31,961 bases of DNA. Origin: a virus. The notes below the pieces were generated by a model. That model did not search any database. It worked only from the letters and a program-made list of their open reading frames with translations, and was not told the DNA's origin. The position numbers and the translations under genes are program-made. Location: positions 1 to 31,961 of IMG/VR virus record IMGVR_UViG_3300032299_000411. One strand, written 5' to 3'. This document shows, piece after piece, positions 19,356 to 28,214 of this stretch. Within the stretch, counting starts at the first letter, position 1, and each line of letters opens with the position of its first letter.

Positions 19356-21137
19356 TTATTTGCGTGTTACAATGTTAGAAACCCAACGATGCCTACAAGA
19401 TTCACTATGTGTATTTGTTCCTTTTTTAGTCCACCAACCTCCTGCTCTATCCCATACAGAATAACCCAACCTTCCACTTAATTGCTCTATCTCTGACCTT
19501 GAATACAATTTATTTGCCTTTAGCATCTCAACACAAAATGGTCTTGAACTATCCATTAATGGTGTTGAACTTTTATTTTCTGTGCTGACTGCAAATTGTG
19601 GCTTCCACTCATAAGAATATCTAATAAGCATCTCCCTTGTAATTGGTTTTATCTTCTCCAATATCCTACCCAAAGGCTCTGTTAGTATTCTTTCAACTTG
19701 AATATTTGAATCAATCCCTTCGCCAATCTTAACGTCTTTAATGTCCAAAAATCCCTTATCTGCAAGATTTGATATAACTCTCTTAATTGAGCCTATTTCC
19801 TCGCCTAATGTGTCTGCAATGACCTCAGGAGTGATTCTTTTATCTTTGCTTATCAAGTCCAAGACATTTGCTTGTAATTGTGTTACATCTGCAAAGTTAG
19901 CCTCTTCAAATACTGACCTTTGTTTCCAGATATTGTACTTACTTTTATCATCCCCAAATTCATACAAGCAACTGAAATCTTCTGCAAAATTCTGCTGAAC
20001 AGGAACTTGTGGTTGCTGATATTTTGTAATATCAATACCTGCTTTTTCAAGCAACCATTCTTTAGGTGCAATCTGTAAAAGTGTTTGCTCTGTCAACTCC
20101 ATTCCAATAGGCTCACAAGGTATTATCTTCAAGTCCTCTGGATATCCTGCAAAACCTGCTAACATATTAAATACAGATTCTAATTCAATCTGCTTTGCAT
20201 TAACGTAAGTGTTTTTAAAAATCTCATATCCATCCCTCATTTCAGTTCTGCTACCCAACTTACCTGCTTCTGCTATTCCAAAGATTGAAGGTGTTGTAAT
20301 TTGATGACCGCTAAAGATGTTTACTTGAATCAAGCTATCAACCCTTCCAAAATCTTCTTTAGTTAAATCTGATTGTCCTAAGTCATCAACAATAGGTTTT
20401 CTTGAAGCATCATTAACAAAGGCTAACATATACTTTATGCCATCTGCTCCTGTATATGTGTTCTTAAATTTATTATGTACAACCCTTTGTTCATCTGGAG
20501 AAGGCTCTCCGTTTGGTAACGTAATAAGTTTACTAGCAGAAAACCCTGTTTTAGCATTACCTAAAACGTGCTTACTAACCTCAATATCCGATTCAATATA
20601 GTTTAAAGCACCGAAGTATGAAGGCAAAGAATAAGCACCCTGATTAGGTCTGTATTCCTTTATATAATATATCTGTTTGCCAACAGGATTCTTTGGATTG
20701 AAGGCAGCATAAACTTGATATTGTTCATTTCTGTCTTTCCAATCTTCCTTGTACCAATACTGAGTATTATCTTTATTTGTTCTAAATTTAGAATAGTCGC
20801 AATGCCATATTTCAGATATCTTACCAACACCCCAAATAACCTCTAAATAAGCACCTCCAAATAATTCAATATCTAAAGATACTTTGCGTGTTAAATCGTT
20901 TAGTGTTTCTGTCCTGTTGATATGTTCAATAAACTCTTCACTACCTGCCCAACCATTACCATTAATATAGTGAACTTTACTTTTTACAATAGCGTTATGC
21001 TTGGCTGACTTATTAAATAACTCAATCAGATAAGTAGGGTAATCGTTCTTCTCTCCGTACTGAATATATCCTTCGCCTTTCTTCTCTTTATACTCAGGCT
21101 GCTTCGCTTCTGCAAATTGTATTATTTGAAAACTCAT
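19356..21137 (-). CDS. Portal protein with C-terminal winged helix and MuF-like tail
   Basis: 593 residues. Residues about 1-370 are portal: YGEKNDYPTYLIELFNKSAK near the start, IVKSKVHYINGNGW, LSFGxx-type stem replaced by LDIELFGGAYLEVIW, and RVDSLIQVNIFSGHQITTPS followed by EMRDGYEIFKNTYV. Residues about 415-470 form a winged helix (LQANVLDLISKDKRITPEV; IKRVISNLADKGFLDI). The last 65 residues (RPFCVEMLKANKLYSRSEIE, WDRAGGWWTKKGTN, CRHRW at 581-585) resemble the C-terminus of MuF-like minor head proteins. The portal forms the DNA gate of the capsid. ATG at 21137 overlaps the upstream stop (ATGA). Confidence 0.85.
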   Translation of the reverse strand: MSFQIIQFAEAKQPEYKEKKGEGYIQYGEKNDYPTYLIELFNKSAKHNAIVKSKVHYINGNGWAGSEEFIEHINRTETLNDLTRKVSLDIELFGGAYLEVIWGVGKISEIWHCDYSKFRTNKDNTQYWYKEDWKDRNEQYQVYAAFNPKNPVGKQIYYIKEYRPNQGAYSLPSYFGALNYIESDIEVSKHVLGNAKTGFSASKLITLPNGEPSPDEQRVVHNKFKNTYTGADGIKYMLAFVNDASRKPIVDDLGQSDLTKEDFGRVDSLIQVNIFSGHQITTPSIFGIAEAGKLGSRTEMRDGYEIFKNTYVNAKQIELESVFNMLAGFAGYPEDLKIIPCEPIGMELTEQTLLQIAPKEWLLEKAGIDITKYQQPQVPVQQNFAEDFSCLYEFGDDKSKYNIWKQRSVFEEANFADVTQLQANVLDLISKDKRITPEVIADTLGEEIGSIKRVISNLADKGFLDIKDVKIGEGIDSNIQVERILTEPLGRILEKIKPITREMLIRYSYEWKPQFAVSTENKSSTPLMDSSRPFCVEMLKANKLYSRSEIEQLSGRLGYSVWDRAGGWWTKKGTNTHSESCRHRWVSNIVTRK

Positions 21138-21508
21138 TGTCTAATTTTAAAAGTATCTGTCGTTTGATATGACGTAAATATTGTGGCTGCTTCATTTAAC
21201 ATCATTATTCCACTCTCTAACATATTCAATCCAGATGGATTAGTATTTGATGAACTTGCCTGTTCATAAATTTCATAAGTATATTGACCTATCAATGAAG
21301 TATTAAAATAAGTATTGGTAACTAAACTAAACTTATTATATCTGTCTTTAAATAGGCTTATATCAGTATTATTTAACAAAACAAATTTAACTTCTGTATT
21401 TGTGCTTCTACTTCTAAAAACGAAAAGGTAATTAGGATTAACTAATAATTCCTTTTCAGTTAAAGTTAAATACATAAATTGGGTAACACCCTTTGTTAAT
21501 TGTATCAT
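21134..21508 (-). CDS. Small structural protein next to the portal
   Basis: 124 residues from the ATG at 21508 (MIQLTKGVTQFMYLTLTEKE); a TTG one codon upstream is ignored. The GACATTTATA motif lies just before the start. Beta-rich: NPNYLFVFRSRSTNTEVKFV and DRYNKFSLVTNTYF, then GQYTYEIYEQASSSNTNPSG. This beta-sandwich pattern recurs in virion proteins of Bacteroidota phages; a neck or tube-associated role is likely, but it is not assigned. It lies between the tail-tube terminator and the portal. Confidence 0.65.
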   Translation of the reverse strand: MIQLTKGVTQFMYLTLTEKELLVNPNYLFVFRSRSTNTEVKFVLLNNTDISLFKDRYNKFSLVTNTYFNTSLIGQYTYEIYEQASSSNTNPSGLNMLESGIMMLNEAATIFTSYQTTDTFKIRQ

Positions 21509-21512
21509 CAAC

Positions 21513-21522
21513 TATAAATGTC
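21513..21522 (-). promoter_or_regulatory. GACATTTATA start-site motif
   Basis: One of five copies of (A/G)ACATTT(A)(T/C)A located 4-9 bases before an ATG: also at 4305-4314, 23718-23727 (variant), 24333-24342 and 30128-30137. Two copies, this one and that at 30128, come directly after an intrinsic terminator. It could be a translation signal or a -10-like element for transcripts starting at or near the ATG. Confidence 0.35.
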
Positions 21523-21545
21523 AATAGTTGGAGTATTTAACAAAC

Positions 21546-21574
21546 AAAAATGCCCTACCAATAAAGGTAAGGCA
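21546..21574 (-). terminator. Intrinsic terminator behind the tail tube gene
   Basis: On the minus strand TGCC/GGCA and TACC/GGTA stems (21551-21554 with 21571-21574; 21556-21559 with 21566-21569) with one mismatch and a six-base loop are followed by TTTTTGTTTG. Confidence 0.75.
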
Positions 21575-21596
21575 CTTCTATATATATTATTCAAAC

Positions 21597-22124
21597 TTAA
21601 CCTGCAGTAGTTAGAACTGCTGCAACACCTGAAGCAACACTATGAGCCAATGCAGGCTCTTTACCTGTGAAAGTCAAAGTATATCCACTTCTATCTCCTT
21701 CGGCAGTACCTGACTGACCAGAACCTGCGGTAACATCCATTCCCCTTGTCAATCCAAGATACCAGAAATTGCCATTGTTATCTTTAGCGACAACATCCAA
21801 AAGATTTTTGGCAAGTAGCAAAATTTCATTTCTTGTATTAACTTGAAGTTTGTTAAGAATCAATGTCAATTCTTGTTGGTAGAAAATAGTTCCATTCTCA
21901 ACAGATGAATTGATGTTCTCAACAAATGAGGATGTGCCTTTTACGAGTTCGTATTTGTAGAATCTCTTTCCTGCTGCCTTTGTAAGGGCAGTAATTACTC
22001 CACTTGCTTCTGTATATGATGTAACATTAGATGCTTCAATGAAGTAAACTTCCGTTAAACCGCCCAAGGAATCACGACAATCAAGTGTGTAGCCCTGAAC
22101 CAACGCACAAGAACCTAAAGCCAT
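21597..22124 (-). CDS. Major tail (tube) protein
   Basis: 175 residues, MALGSCALVQGYTLDCRDSL at the start, then VYFIEASNVTSYTEASGVIT, FYKYELVKGTSSFVENINSS and the end SGTAEGDRSGYTLTFTGKEP. The Glu-Asp-Arg-Ser-Gly-Tyr with a following beta strand is characteristic of tail tube proteins in Bacteroidota phages. Many copies would stack into the tail tube through which DNA passes. The gene is flanked by terminator hairpins on both sides (22147-22169 and 21546-21574), which fits separate control of a high-copy product. Start ATG at 22124, with AAATTAAATAAA before it. Confidence 0.75.
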   Translation of the reverse strand: MALGSCALVQGYTLDCRDSLGGLTEVYFIEASNVTSYTEASGVITALTKAAGKRFYKYELVKGTSSFVENINSSVENGTIFYQQELTLILNKLQVNTRNEILLLAKNLLDVVAKDNNGNFWYLGLTRGMDVTAGSGQSGTAEGDRSGYTLTFTGKEPALAHSVASGVAAVLTTAG

Positions 22125-22146
22125 TTTATTTAATTTATAAGATTAT

Positions 22147-22169
22147 AAAAAGGGGAGTTTTACCTCCCC
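22147..22169 (-). terminator. Intrinsic terminator behind the capsid gene
   Basis: On the minus strand GGGGAG (22164-22169) pairs with CTCCCC (22152-22157), six-base loop, followed by TTTTTATAAT. Being between two high-copy genes, it probably allows some read-through. Confidence 0.75.
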
Positions 22170-22175
22170 AATTAA

Positions 22176-23129
22176 TTAGAGTTTAAATTCAACCCACTCA
22201 TCTGGGAATGCAAAGTTTACACCCATTTTGAACTCACATACAAAACGAACTTCGTCTGCTTCTTTAGCATAGAAGATTTCAAATTTCTCTTCTTCGTTCA
22301 AAAGGTCTGTTCCCAAGAACATATTGCTCAAACGACAAGCATAAATTTTGTTTGTACCATTCAAACCTGCAACTGCAATAACTTTTATTGAAGTAGCTGG
22401 AAGGATGAACTCGCTATCTGCTTTTGCATCAATTTGATAATGGAAGTTTGCACTATTCTTAAGAGCAATAGTGTAAGTTCTGAAAAGGTCTTGACCACAG
22501 AAGATAGTCATATCATCTTTCGCAACAACCTTTGCAGGGATAGCCAAGTAAACTGCATCAAATACTGCGATAACATTTGCAGAAGTGATTGAAGCAACAG
22601 GACCACCAGAGATGAATGTTGCACTATTTGCAGCAATGATAGAAGCAGAAGCCTCTAATGAATGCCTGATAAATCCTTTGAACTTATTCAAGTTACCATC
22701 AGCACTCAAAGTTGAACCCTGCCATATTGCAGTTTCAAGTTGTGCAGCGATTGTTGAAGCCTTCTTTTCAGAGTATTCTTGCTCAAAAGGAACTGAATCA
22801 TACCTGCTTCCTGTTGGCAAAGCCTTCTGAAGATATTTTGCTTCCAATGCTTTTGGACAAAGTGCTTCATTCACTTTTACCTTGCCGATAACGACAGGAC
22901 GCTGAGTGAAAGAAGTCGTTCCAGATGCGTTAAAACCGCAAGTACCACCTGCTTGAAAGAAAGCATCTGTGTCCATAACGTTTATTTGTTCTGAAGATTT
23001 AACTCCAACCATAACGTTGCCAGATGATTTAATTAATGCAGCAGTCTTTGCACCAAGTACAGAGTTAGTAACGAGCAATGCTTCGTTCTCTTTTGTGTAA
23101 TCTGCTAATGAGCCTACGCTAAATGCCAT
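22176..23129 (-). CDS. Major capsid protein
   Basis: 317 residues, MAFSVGSLADYTKENEALLV at the start. Marks of an HK97-fold capsid subunit: a long helix region around KYLQKALPTGSRYDSVPFEQ (E-loop/spine helix), MTIFCGQDLFRTYTIALKNS (P-domain) and the end VRFVCEFKMGVNFAFPDEWV. It builds the icosahedral shell. Upstream lie the scaffold and the protease, which is the normal head cassette, and it is followed by a terminator. Its start is preceded by TTAAATAAA. I identify it by pattern and context, not by database comparison. Confidence 0.8.
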   Translation of the reverse strand: MAFSVGSLADYTKENEALLVTNSVLGAKTAALIKSSGNVMVGVKSSEQINVMDTDAFFQAGGTCGFNASGTTSFTQRPVVIGKVKVNEALCPKALEAKYLQKALPTGSRYDSVPFEQEYSEKKASTIAAQLETAIWQGSTLSADGNLNKFKGFIRHSLEASASIIAANSATFISGGPVASITSANVIAVFDAVYLAIPAKVVAKDDMTIFCGQDLFRTYTIALKNSANFHYQIDAKADSEFILPATSIKVIAVAGLNGTNKIYACRLSNMFLGTDLLNEEEKFEIFYAKEADEVRFVCEFKMGVNFAFPDEWVEFKL

Positions 23130-23134
23130 TTTAT

Positions 23135-23713
23135 TTAATTTTTATTGTTTAAAATTGCGTTTCTATATTTATTAAGCCTATCAGCCTTAATATCATTTGT
23201 GCTTTCAAATTTAAAAGATTTAGTAGATGCAATAGGGTCAACAGAAGGAACTTTACTAAACTCTTCCATCATTGATACTACCAAACTAAAACCTTCTTTA
23301 TTTTTGAACTCAATATCTTTTATCTTTTCAACCAATTCAGCATTCGCTTGAAGCAACTGATTGATTTTTTCATCATAAGCAGAAGCCATCTTTTCAATCT
23401 TTTTCTCATAATCTTTACTTTCAATCTCAACTTCAATCTCTGGCTGTTCTTGTTTGATTTCTGTGATAACACCATCAAGGGTAACAATGCTTGAACCATC
23501 AGCAAGTTTGTGTTCTGCATCTGGAGCTTTGCTTCCATCTTCTAAAGTTACCTGACCACCTACGGCAAGTTCAGAAACCATAACTTTTGTTCCATCCATC
23601 AAAACATATTCAGCCATTTCAACTTTCGTTTCTTTTGGCATCTCTTCTTTCTGGTCAACAGGCATATCTTCAAATAATGCCCTAATCTTTAAGATTGCGT
23701 CTTTTGCGTTCAT
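23135..23713 (-). CDS. Prohead scaffold-like protein
   Basis: 192 residues. The N-terminal part has the small beta unit EYVLMDGTKVMVSELAVGGQ, then TLEDGSKAPDAEHKLADGSS, which is common in such proteins of Bacteroidota phages. Residues about 95-150 form a charged coiled coil (DYEKKIEKMASAYDEKINQL). The C-terminus (SVDPIASTKSFKFESTNDIK and RLNKYRNAILNNK) would bind the capsid protein. Position between protease and capsid genes is that of a scaffold, which shapes the prohead and is then removed by the protease. The variant motif AACATTTACA precedes its ATG. Confidence 0.7.
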   Translation of the reverse strand: MNAKDAILKIRALFEDMPVDQKEEMPKETKVEMAEYVLMDGTKVMVSELAVGGQVTLEDGSKAPDAEHKLADGSSIVTLDGVITEIKQEQPEIEVEIESKDYEKKIEKMASAYDEKINQLLQANAELVEKIKDIEFKNKEGFSLVVSMMEEFSKVPSVDPIASTKSFKFESTNDIKADRLNKYRNAILNNKN

Positions 23714-23744
23714 AATTGTAAATGTTTATTTTATTTAATGTTTA

Positions 23745-24329
23745 TCACTTAACTGATAATAGAATATCTTTAATGCTATCTATTAATTGTGCTTCTTTTG
23801 TTTTAGCCTTTGAATATTCAAATATTCCCTCAACTGAAAACCCTTTGAAGTTACCTTCCTTAATCATTTTCCAAACCTCTTCATTCTCTACTTTAAAGCT
23901 ACCAAACCAACTTCCATCAGGTGCATCCTCAAAACCCCTCATTGGTAATATGCCCCTATCAATATCACTAATAAAAGATTCAAACATAGTTACTCCGCTT
24001 ACCTGCTGATTGCTATCGTGCATTAAGTTTACATTAGCTTGATATCCTTTTTTGAAAAACTTTTGAGCAATCTTAAAAATAGTCTCTTTACTAAAAACCA
24101 CATAATACTCGCCATTAGTAGCATCATTGCGATAGATAGGAGAATCAGCCAACATAACAGGACCAGAGATAATTTGCTTATCTTCAGAAACGATTTGAAA
24201 CTTAACATTCTCTTTAAACGCATTCCAATTTCTTTGTATTGCAGGTTTATCTACCAAAGCAATGAATGATACCTCAGCATCATCTTGCATATCTTCATTA
24301 ATCATTAATTCGTAAATAGGTAATTCCAT
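23745..24329 (-). CDS. Prohead protease, XkdF-like serine protease
   Basis: 194 residues. Typical of XkdF-like phage proteases: VSFIALVDKPAIQRNWNAF near the start, IISGPVMLADSPIYRND, YVVFSKETIFKIAQKFFKKG, then NLMHDSNQQVSGVTMFESFI with His104, and the end WFGSFKVENEEVWKMIKEGN with FKGFSVEGIF, where Ser165 is the likely nucleophile. It would cleave scaffold and capsid N-termini during head maturation. It lies directly upstream of the scaffold and is preceded by the AACATTTATA motif (24333-24342). Confidence 0.8.
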   Translation of the reverse strand: MELPIYELMINEDMQDDAEVSFIALVDKPAIQRNWNAFKENVKFQIVSEDKQIISGPVMLADSPIYRNDATNGEYYVVFSKETIFKIAQKFFKKGYQANVNLMHDSNQQVSGVTMFESFISDIDRGILPMRGFEDAPDGSWFGSFKVENEEVWKMIKEGNFKGFSVEGIFEYSKAKTKEAQLIDSIKDILLSVK

Positions 24330-24332
24330 AAC

Positions 24333-24342
24333 TATAAATGTT
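24333..24342 (-). promoter_or_regulatory. AACATTTATA start-site motif before the protease
   Basis: Same element as at 21513 and 30128; here followed by GTTATGG, with the ATG at 24329. It may be a translation enhancer or a promoter element used by the phage sigma-like factor. Confidence 0.3.
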
Positions 24343-24359
24343 TAAAATATTATTATTTA

Positions 24360-26183
24360 TCAATCAAACCTTGCCCTTTGTTGTATGGCTTTGATTCTCT
24401 GTTGGTTACTTGTTACATCTGTTTCCACTACATAGGCTTTTATTGCCTGATTACCTAAAGCATTAATTGTTGATGAGTTAAGTTGAGTCATTTGTGCCTG
24501 TGGAATCTGTGCTTGTATAGGTGCAATAGCTGAAATAGAAGGTATAGAACCACCTCCACCACCTGCACCTGCTATCTGTGTACTTTTAATTTGTCTTACT
24601 GCACCTAAACCAGATGCTAAAATAGTAGCTATTGATGCAACCTTTGAGATTGTTCCGAATGGCTCTGGTATTGTTGTTTTATTTCTAAGTACCTCAGTAA
24701 CACCTAAAAATGTATTAATTAATGCTTGACCTATTGCCAATGATTTACCTGCTGCAGTTTGCCTACCAATCAAATCAGACAATGCACCAAAAGCATTTCC
24801 TGTCATTGCATAAGCCTGTTGCTTTTGTTCTTCTGTTGCCTTAACTACTTGACCTTCTTGTTTTACTGCACTAACATTTGCTATACTTGCAGATGCTCTT
24901 TTACCAAGATTATCTAAAAAAGTTTCATTGTCCTTTTTTTCTTTTTCTTTTACTTCCTCTAAAGTTAATGCATTAGCAAGTTTTACACCTTCTTCATAAA
25001 GTATATATGCTTTTTGCCTTGCATCTAAATTATCTTTATATTTTGCTAAATTAGCATCAAGTTCTTGTTGTAATTCTAATAGTCTTTTGTCTTTATCAGA
25101 CAACCCAACTAAATAAATTTGATTTTTAACTTGTTGTATTTCTTTTTCAACACCTAAAACGTCATCTCTACGTTTTTGCTCTATCTCTAATTCTTTTTGC
25201 CTCTTTTCTTCATTCTGTTTTAATAGTTCATCATTCTTCTTTTGATTAGATTCAGATTGTTTTTTATTTTCATCCTCTATTCTTTTTGTTTCTGTTACCC
25301 TAAGTACTTCCTTTTCGTTTTGTAATTCTCTAAATTTCTTTTGTTCTTCTTCGGTTAGTTCTCCTTTTGCTGATAGTGTTTTTCTTAGTACATTTAAATC
25401 ATTTTCAATTAGTGTTGCACTTTCTTTATATATCTCTTTTTCTTTACCTCCTTGTGCTTGTAATACTTTTATTCTTTGATTTATTGTTTCATTACCTCTC
25501 TCAGTAGTTTTCTGTAACTTTTCAAGTTGCCTTTCTGCTTCGCTTGTTATACCAACAAAATCAGTAACTGCATTTGTAATTTTAGTAAAAAATTCTCCTA
25601 CTTTAATTAGTGCAGGGAATAAATTAAGTATATATTTTTTAACAGAATCAAAGTTTGCTATTAGTAAACCCAATGCAATAACTAATGCACCTATTCCTGT
25701 TGATATAATTCCTGCTCTTAACGTACCAAAGGCTTTAGTTACATTTCCTTTAATAACACCTGCAAGGTTAGTAAAAGAATCTTTTGCTTCAATTAAATCT
25801 CCAAGACCTTGTGATAATGCCATTGCTGATTGCACCCTCAATAAAGCCTTTTCTACATTTTTTGCCTCACCTCCAAATAAATTTATAGCACCTTGAACTG
25901 CAGTAAAACCAGACGCAATACCTTGTACACTTTTAGCAACTGCAGGAAATATAGCTGAACTACCTGCATAGTTTTTTGTTGCTGCTGCTGAATCATCTAT
26001 TGTATCTTTTAATGCACCTATTTGTTTTCTTAAAGCTAAAACCCTTTCATCTGTTGCACCAAATTCTTCACTTAAAGCAAGTGCTTGAAATTCAGCTTCC
26101 TTAATAGCTTTTTTTACTTCTCCAAAAGTCTTAGCAATAGTTTCTGTACCGCCTATATTTATCTTAAAATTTAAATCTGCCAT
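24360..26183 (-). CDS. Tape measure protein
   Basis: 607 residues. Starts MADLNFKINIGGTETIAKTF, a common start in tape measure proteins. A hydrophobic helix at about 157-178 (GIISTGIGALVIALGLLIAN) is followed by a charged coiled-coil core (about 215-400, rich in Lys, Glu and Gln) and a second hydrophobic region in the C-terminal third (LAIGQALINTFLGVTEVLRN; VASIATILASGLGAVRQI), then a Gly-rich turn and Pro/Gln/Ala linker. It sets tail length; about 600 residues implies a tail of roughly 90 nm by the usual rule. In the direction of transcription it precedes the head cassette, which is unusual. Confidence 0.8.
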   Translation of the reverse strand: MADLNFKINIGGTETIAKTFGEVKKAIKEAEFQALALSEEFGATDERVLALRKQIGALKDTIDDSAAATKNYAGSSAIFPAVAKSVQGIASGFTAVQGAINLFGGEAKNVEKALLRVQSAMALSQGLGDLIEAKDSFTNLAGVIKGNVTKAFGTLRAGIISTGIGALVIALGLLIANFDSVKKYILNLFPALIKVGEFFTKITNAVTDFVGITSEAERQLEKLQKTTERGNETINQRIKVLQAQGGKEKEIYKESATLIENDLNVLRKTLSAKGELTEEEQKKFRELQNEKEVLRVTETKRIEDENKKQSESNQKKNDELLKQNEEKRQKELEIEQKRRDDVLGVEKEIQQVKNQIYLVGLSDKDKRLLELQQELDANLAKYKDNLDARQKAYILYEEGVKLANALTLEEVKEKEKKDNETFLDNLGKRASASIANVSAVKQEGQVVKATEEQKQQAYAMTGNAFGALSDLIGRQTAAGKSLAIGQALINTFLGVTEVLRNKTTIPEPFGTISKVASIATILASGLGAVRQIKSTQIAGAGGGGGSIPSISAIAPIQAQIPQAQMTQLNSSTINALGNQAIKAYVVETDVTSNQQRIKAIQQRARFD

Positions 26184-28214
26184 TTAGAATGTTTTTTGTA
26201 TCACTTTAAGTAATTCCACTTTTGTTGTGGTGTAATTCATTGGGTTATAATTAAGGACTTTGTTAATCCTAAACAATATTCCATCTATCCAAACTACTCT
26301 ACTAAAATCAAGTTGCTGAATATCCAGAGCATTTAATAATACTTGACAAGTTAACAGCTTACTATCTTTATCTGTTATTTCAGACATATAGTCGCTATAA
26401 TAGGCATTAAATAGATTTGTAGTAGGATAGGATTCTGCACTAAAATAAAATTCATTTGGTGCTCCAAAATTGATATCGTTAATAGGATTTAAAGAACCAC
26501 CAAAATAAAGATGTCCTGCATAACCATAAGCATTTAATGTTACCAAATTAGACCCCCCATTTTTTATTCTCCAATTAGTTCTACCTGTAATCCTTTCTGC
26601 CTGAAGGATTCTAATATTAAAATCCATCTGGTCTTTTGCTGCATTATCATTTGATTTTTTATAGATTGCAGAATAAACTTTATCTCTTCCTGTTGCTTGA
26701 TATAATGGAGTGGCTGAAAATATTACCTCTGTGCTACTTGTATTGTTTGCAAATTCAAATTCTGAATCATACAATCTGTCTCCATAACCTTCATTGTATC
26801 TCTTACGATAATTCTCATTGTAAAAATCATTATCAGGTTTGTATTTAAATTGATAGAATCTACTATTAAGTTCACTCATTGGCTTAATTGACCAAGCCTT
26901 TGACCTGTCCACCTTATTACTCCAATCCTGTGTAGTTCCATCATAAAAATCTATGTAAGGCTTTATATGAAGTTTTTTGTCATCAAATTGGTCATCATAA
27001 ACATAAAGATTGAACATTTTACAAATGCTTATGAAAAAATCCTTTTGATATATTCCGTGTGGAATTGCATCGTTAATGCTTATAACATCTCCATATCCTA
27101 TGTTCACAGTTGTAGGTAATAAACTTATAACCTGTAATTGTCCTCCATATTGTTGAATCTGATGAACATTTGAACTAATACCTACTCTTAATACATCATT
27201 CTGATTAAATGTGATTCCATTTGTAGATAAATCAACATTAAAGAATGCAGGTAATGAAGCAACTGAAATTGTTTGTTGTTCTAATATTGCTGCACCTTTA
27301 TATAAAGTAAATGTTGCAGTAGTTCCACTATGAACAGAATTAATTTGTCCAAATACTGAACATATAATATCATCATTCATTGGAGAAGCAGGAGTATAAG
27401 TAAATTCTTGATGACCTCCACCTAAAGTAAAATTTCCTAAAGTTGTTGCAGTATAATGAACATTTGAAGGATTATTATATGTATTTGCAGTTGGATTTGC
27501 TGCCAAAGCAATATTTGAATATTTAGTTAGTATCTTTTGATTACAAGGAATTATTAATCTTTTAAATAAATCAGTTTCTAACAATGGAAACTCCCAAGTG
27601 TAATCCGTTCCTGCTATTATCTTTTCTAAATACTCCTTAACATATAAAGCAGGTTTGAATGCTTCATACTGAAAATCTAAATCATTTGTAGTTACTGCTC
27701 CGATATCAATTAAAGGATAGTAAATACCATAACCGCTTACACTTGTCCAAGATGCTTCGATATGTTCGTGTGTCCAAGTTTCATCATAATCACTAAAATC
27801 TAAATCTTCAAGTTTAGCTTTTCCTAATTCAGATACAAAGCCTCCTAAATCTCCGTTAACATTACATTGATATTCTATCCTTCCTGACTGATTAACAATC
27901 TCTAAAAGCCTAATAACACCCTTAAAGATTTGTATCTTATCAATTAGTATTCTACATTGAGCAGTTTTAGCAGCATTAAAGTTTGAGTTAACATTTGGCA
28001 AGGCATCATTTGTAACATTCGCATTTCCCAAATCAAAAACAAAACCAAATATCTTGTTATTCTTTGCAGTACCTACTAAAGTTATTGTCTTACTGAATGA
28101 TGTATTCTTTGCACCAAAGTCGTTAATGTCATCAATCGTATATGTGAAATCAGTTGATATATCCTCAACCAAATCCACTTGATAATTCTCAATATATATT
28201 TCTGTACTAATCAT
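26184..28214 (-). CDS. Large tail (distal tail or baseplate) protein
   Basis: 676 residues, beta-rich, with MISTEIYIENYQVDLVEDIS at the start and the characteristic N-terminal run FTYTIDDINDFGAKNTSFSK, then TITLVGTAKNNKIFGFVF. Later segments include GIYYPLIDIGAVTTNDLDFQ, QKDFFISICKMFNLYVYDDQ and SKLLTCQVLLNALDIQQLDF. The gene abuts the tape measure gene (stop next to its start) and overlaps the preceding tail gene by four bases. It probably forms the tail tip hub or baseplate wedge. A receptor-binding role is not excluded. Confidence 0.65.
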   Translation of the reverse strand: MISTEIYIENYQVDLVEDISTDFTYTIDDINDFGAKNTSFSKTITLVGTAKNNKIFGFVFDLGNANVTNDALPNVNSNFNAAKTAQCRILIDKIQIFKGVIRLLEIVNQSGRIEYQCNVNGDLGGFVSELGKAKLEDLDFSDYDETWTHEHIEASWTSVSGYGIYYPLIDIGAVTTNDLDFQYEAFKPALYVKEYLEKIIAGTDYTWEFPLLETDLFKRLIIPCNQKILTKYSNIALAANPTANTYNNPSNVHYTATTLGNFTLGGGHQEFTYTPASPMNDDIICSVFGQINSVHSGTTATFTLYKGAAILEQQTISVASLPAFFNVDLSTNGITFNQNDVLRVGISSNVHQIQQYGGQLQVISLLPTTVNIGYGDVISINDAIPHGIYQKDFFISICKMFNLYVYDDQFDDKKLHIKPYIDFYDGTTQDWSNKVDRSKAWSIKPMSELNSRFYQFKYKPDNDFYNENYRKRYNEGYGDRLYDSEFEFANNTSSTEVIFSATPLYQATGRDKVYSAIYKKSNDNAAKDQMDFNIRILQAERITGRTNWRIKNGGSNLVTLNAYGYAGHLYFGGSLNPINDINFGAPNEFYFSAESYPTTNLFNAYYSDYMSEITDKDSKLLTCQVLLNALDIQQLDFSRVVWIDGILFRINKVLNYNPMNYTTTKVELLKVIQKTF

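Noticed and set aside
21592-21599. TAAGTTTG as a promoter box before the portal unit
   Set aside because: It overlaps the tube stop codon and lies upstream of an intrinsic terminator, so a transcript from it would end at once.
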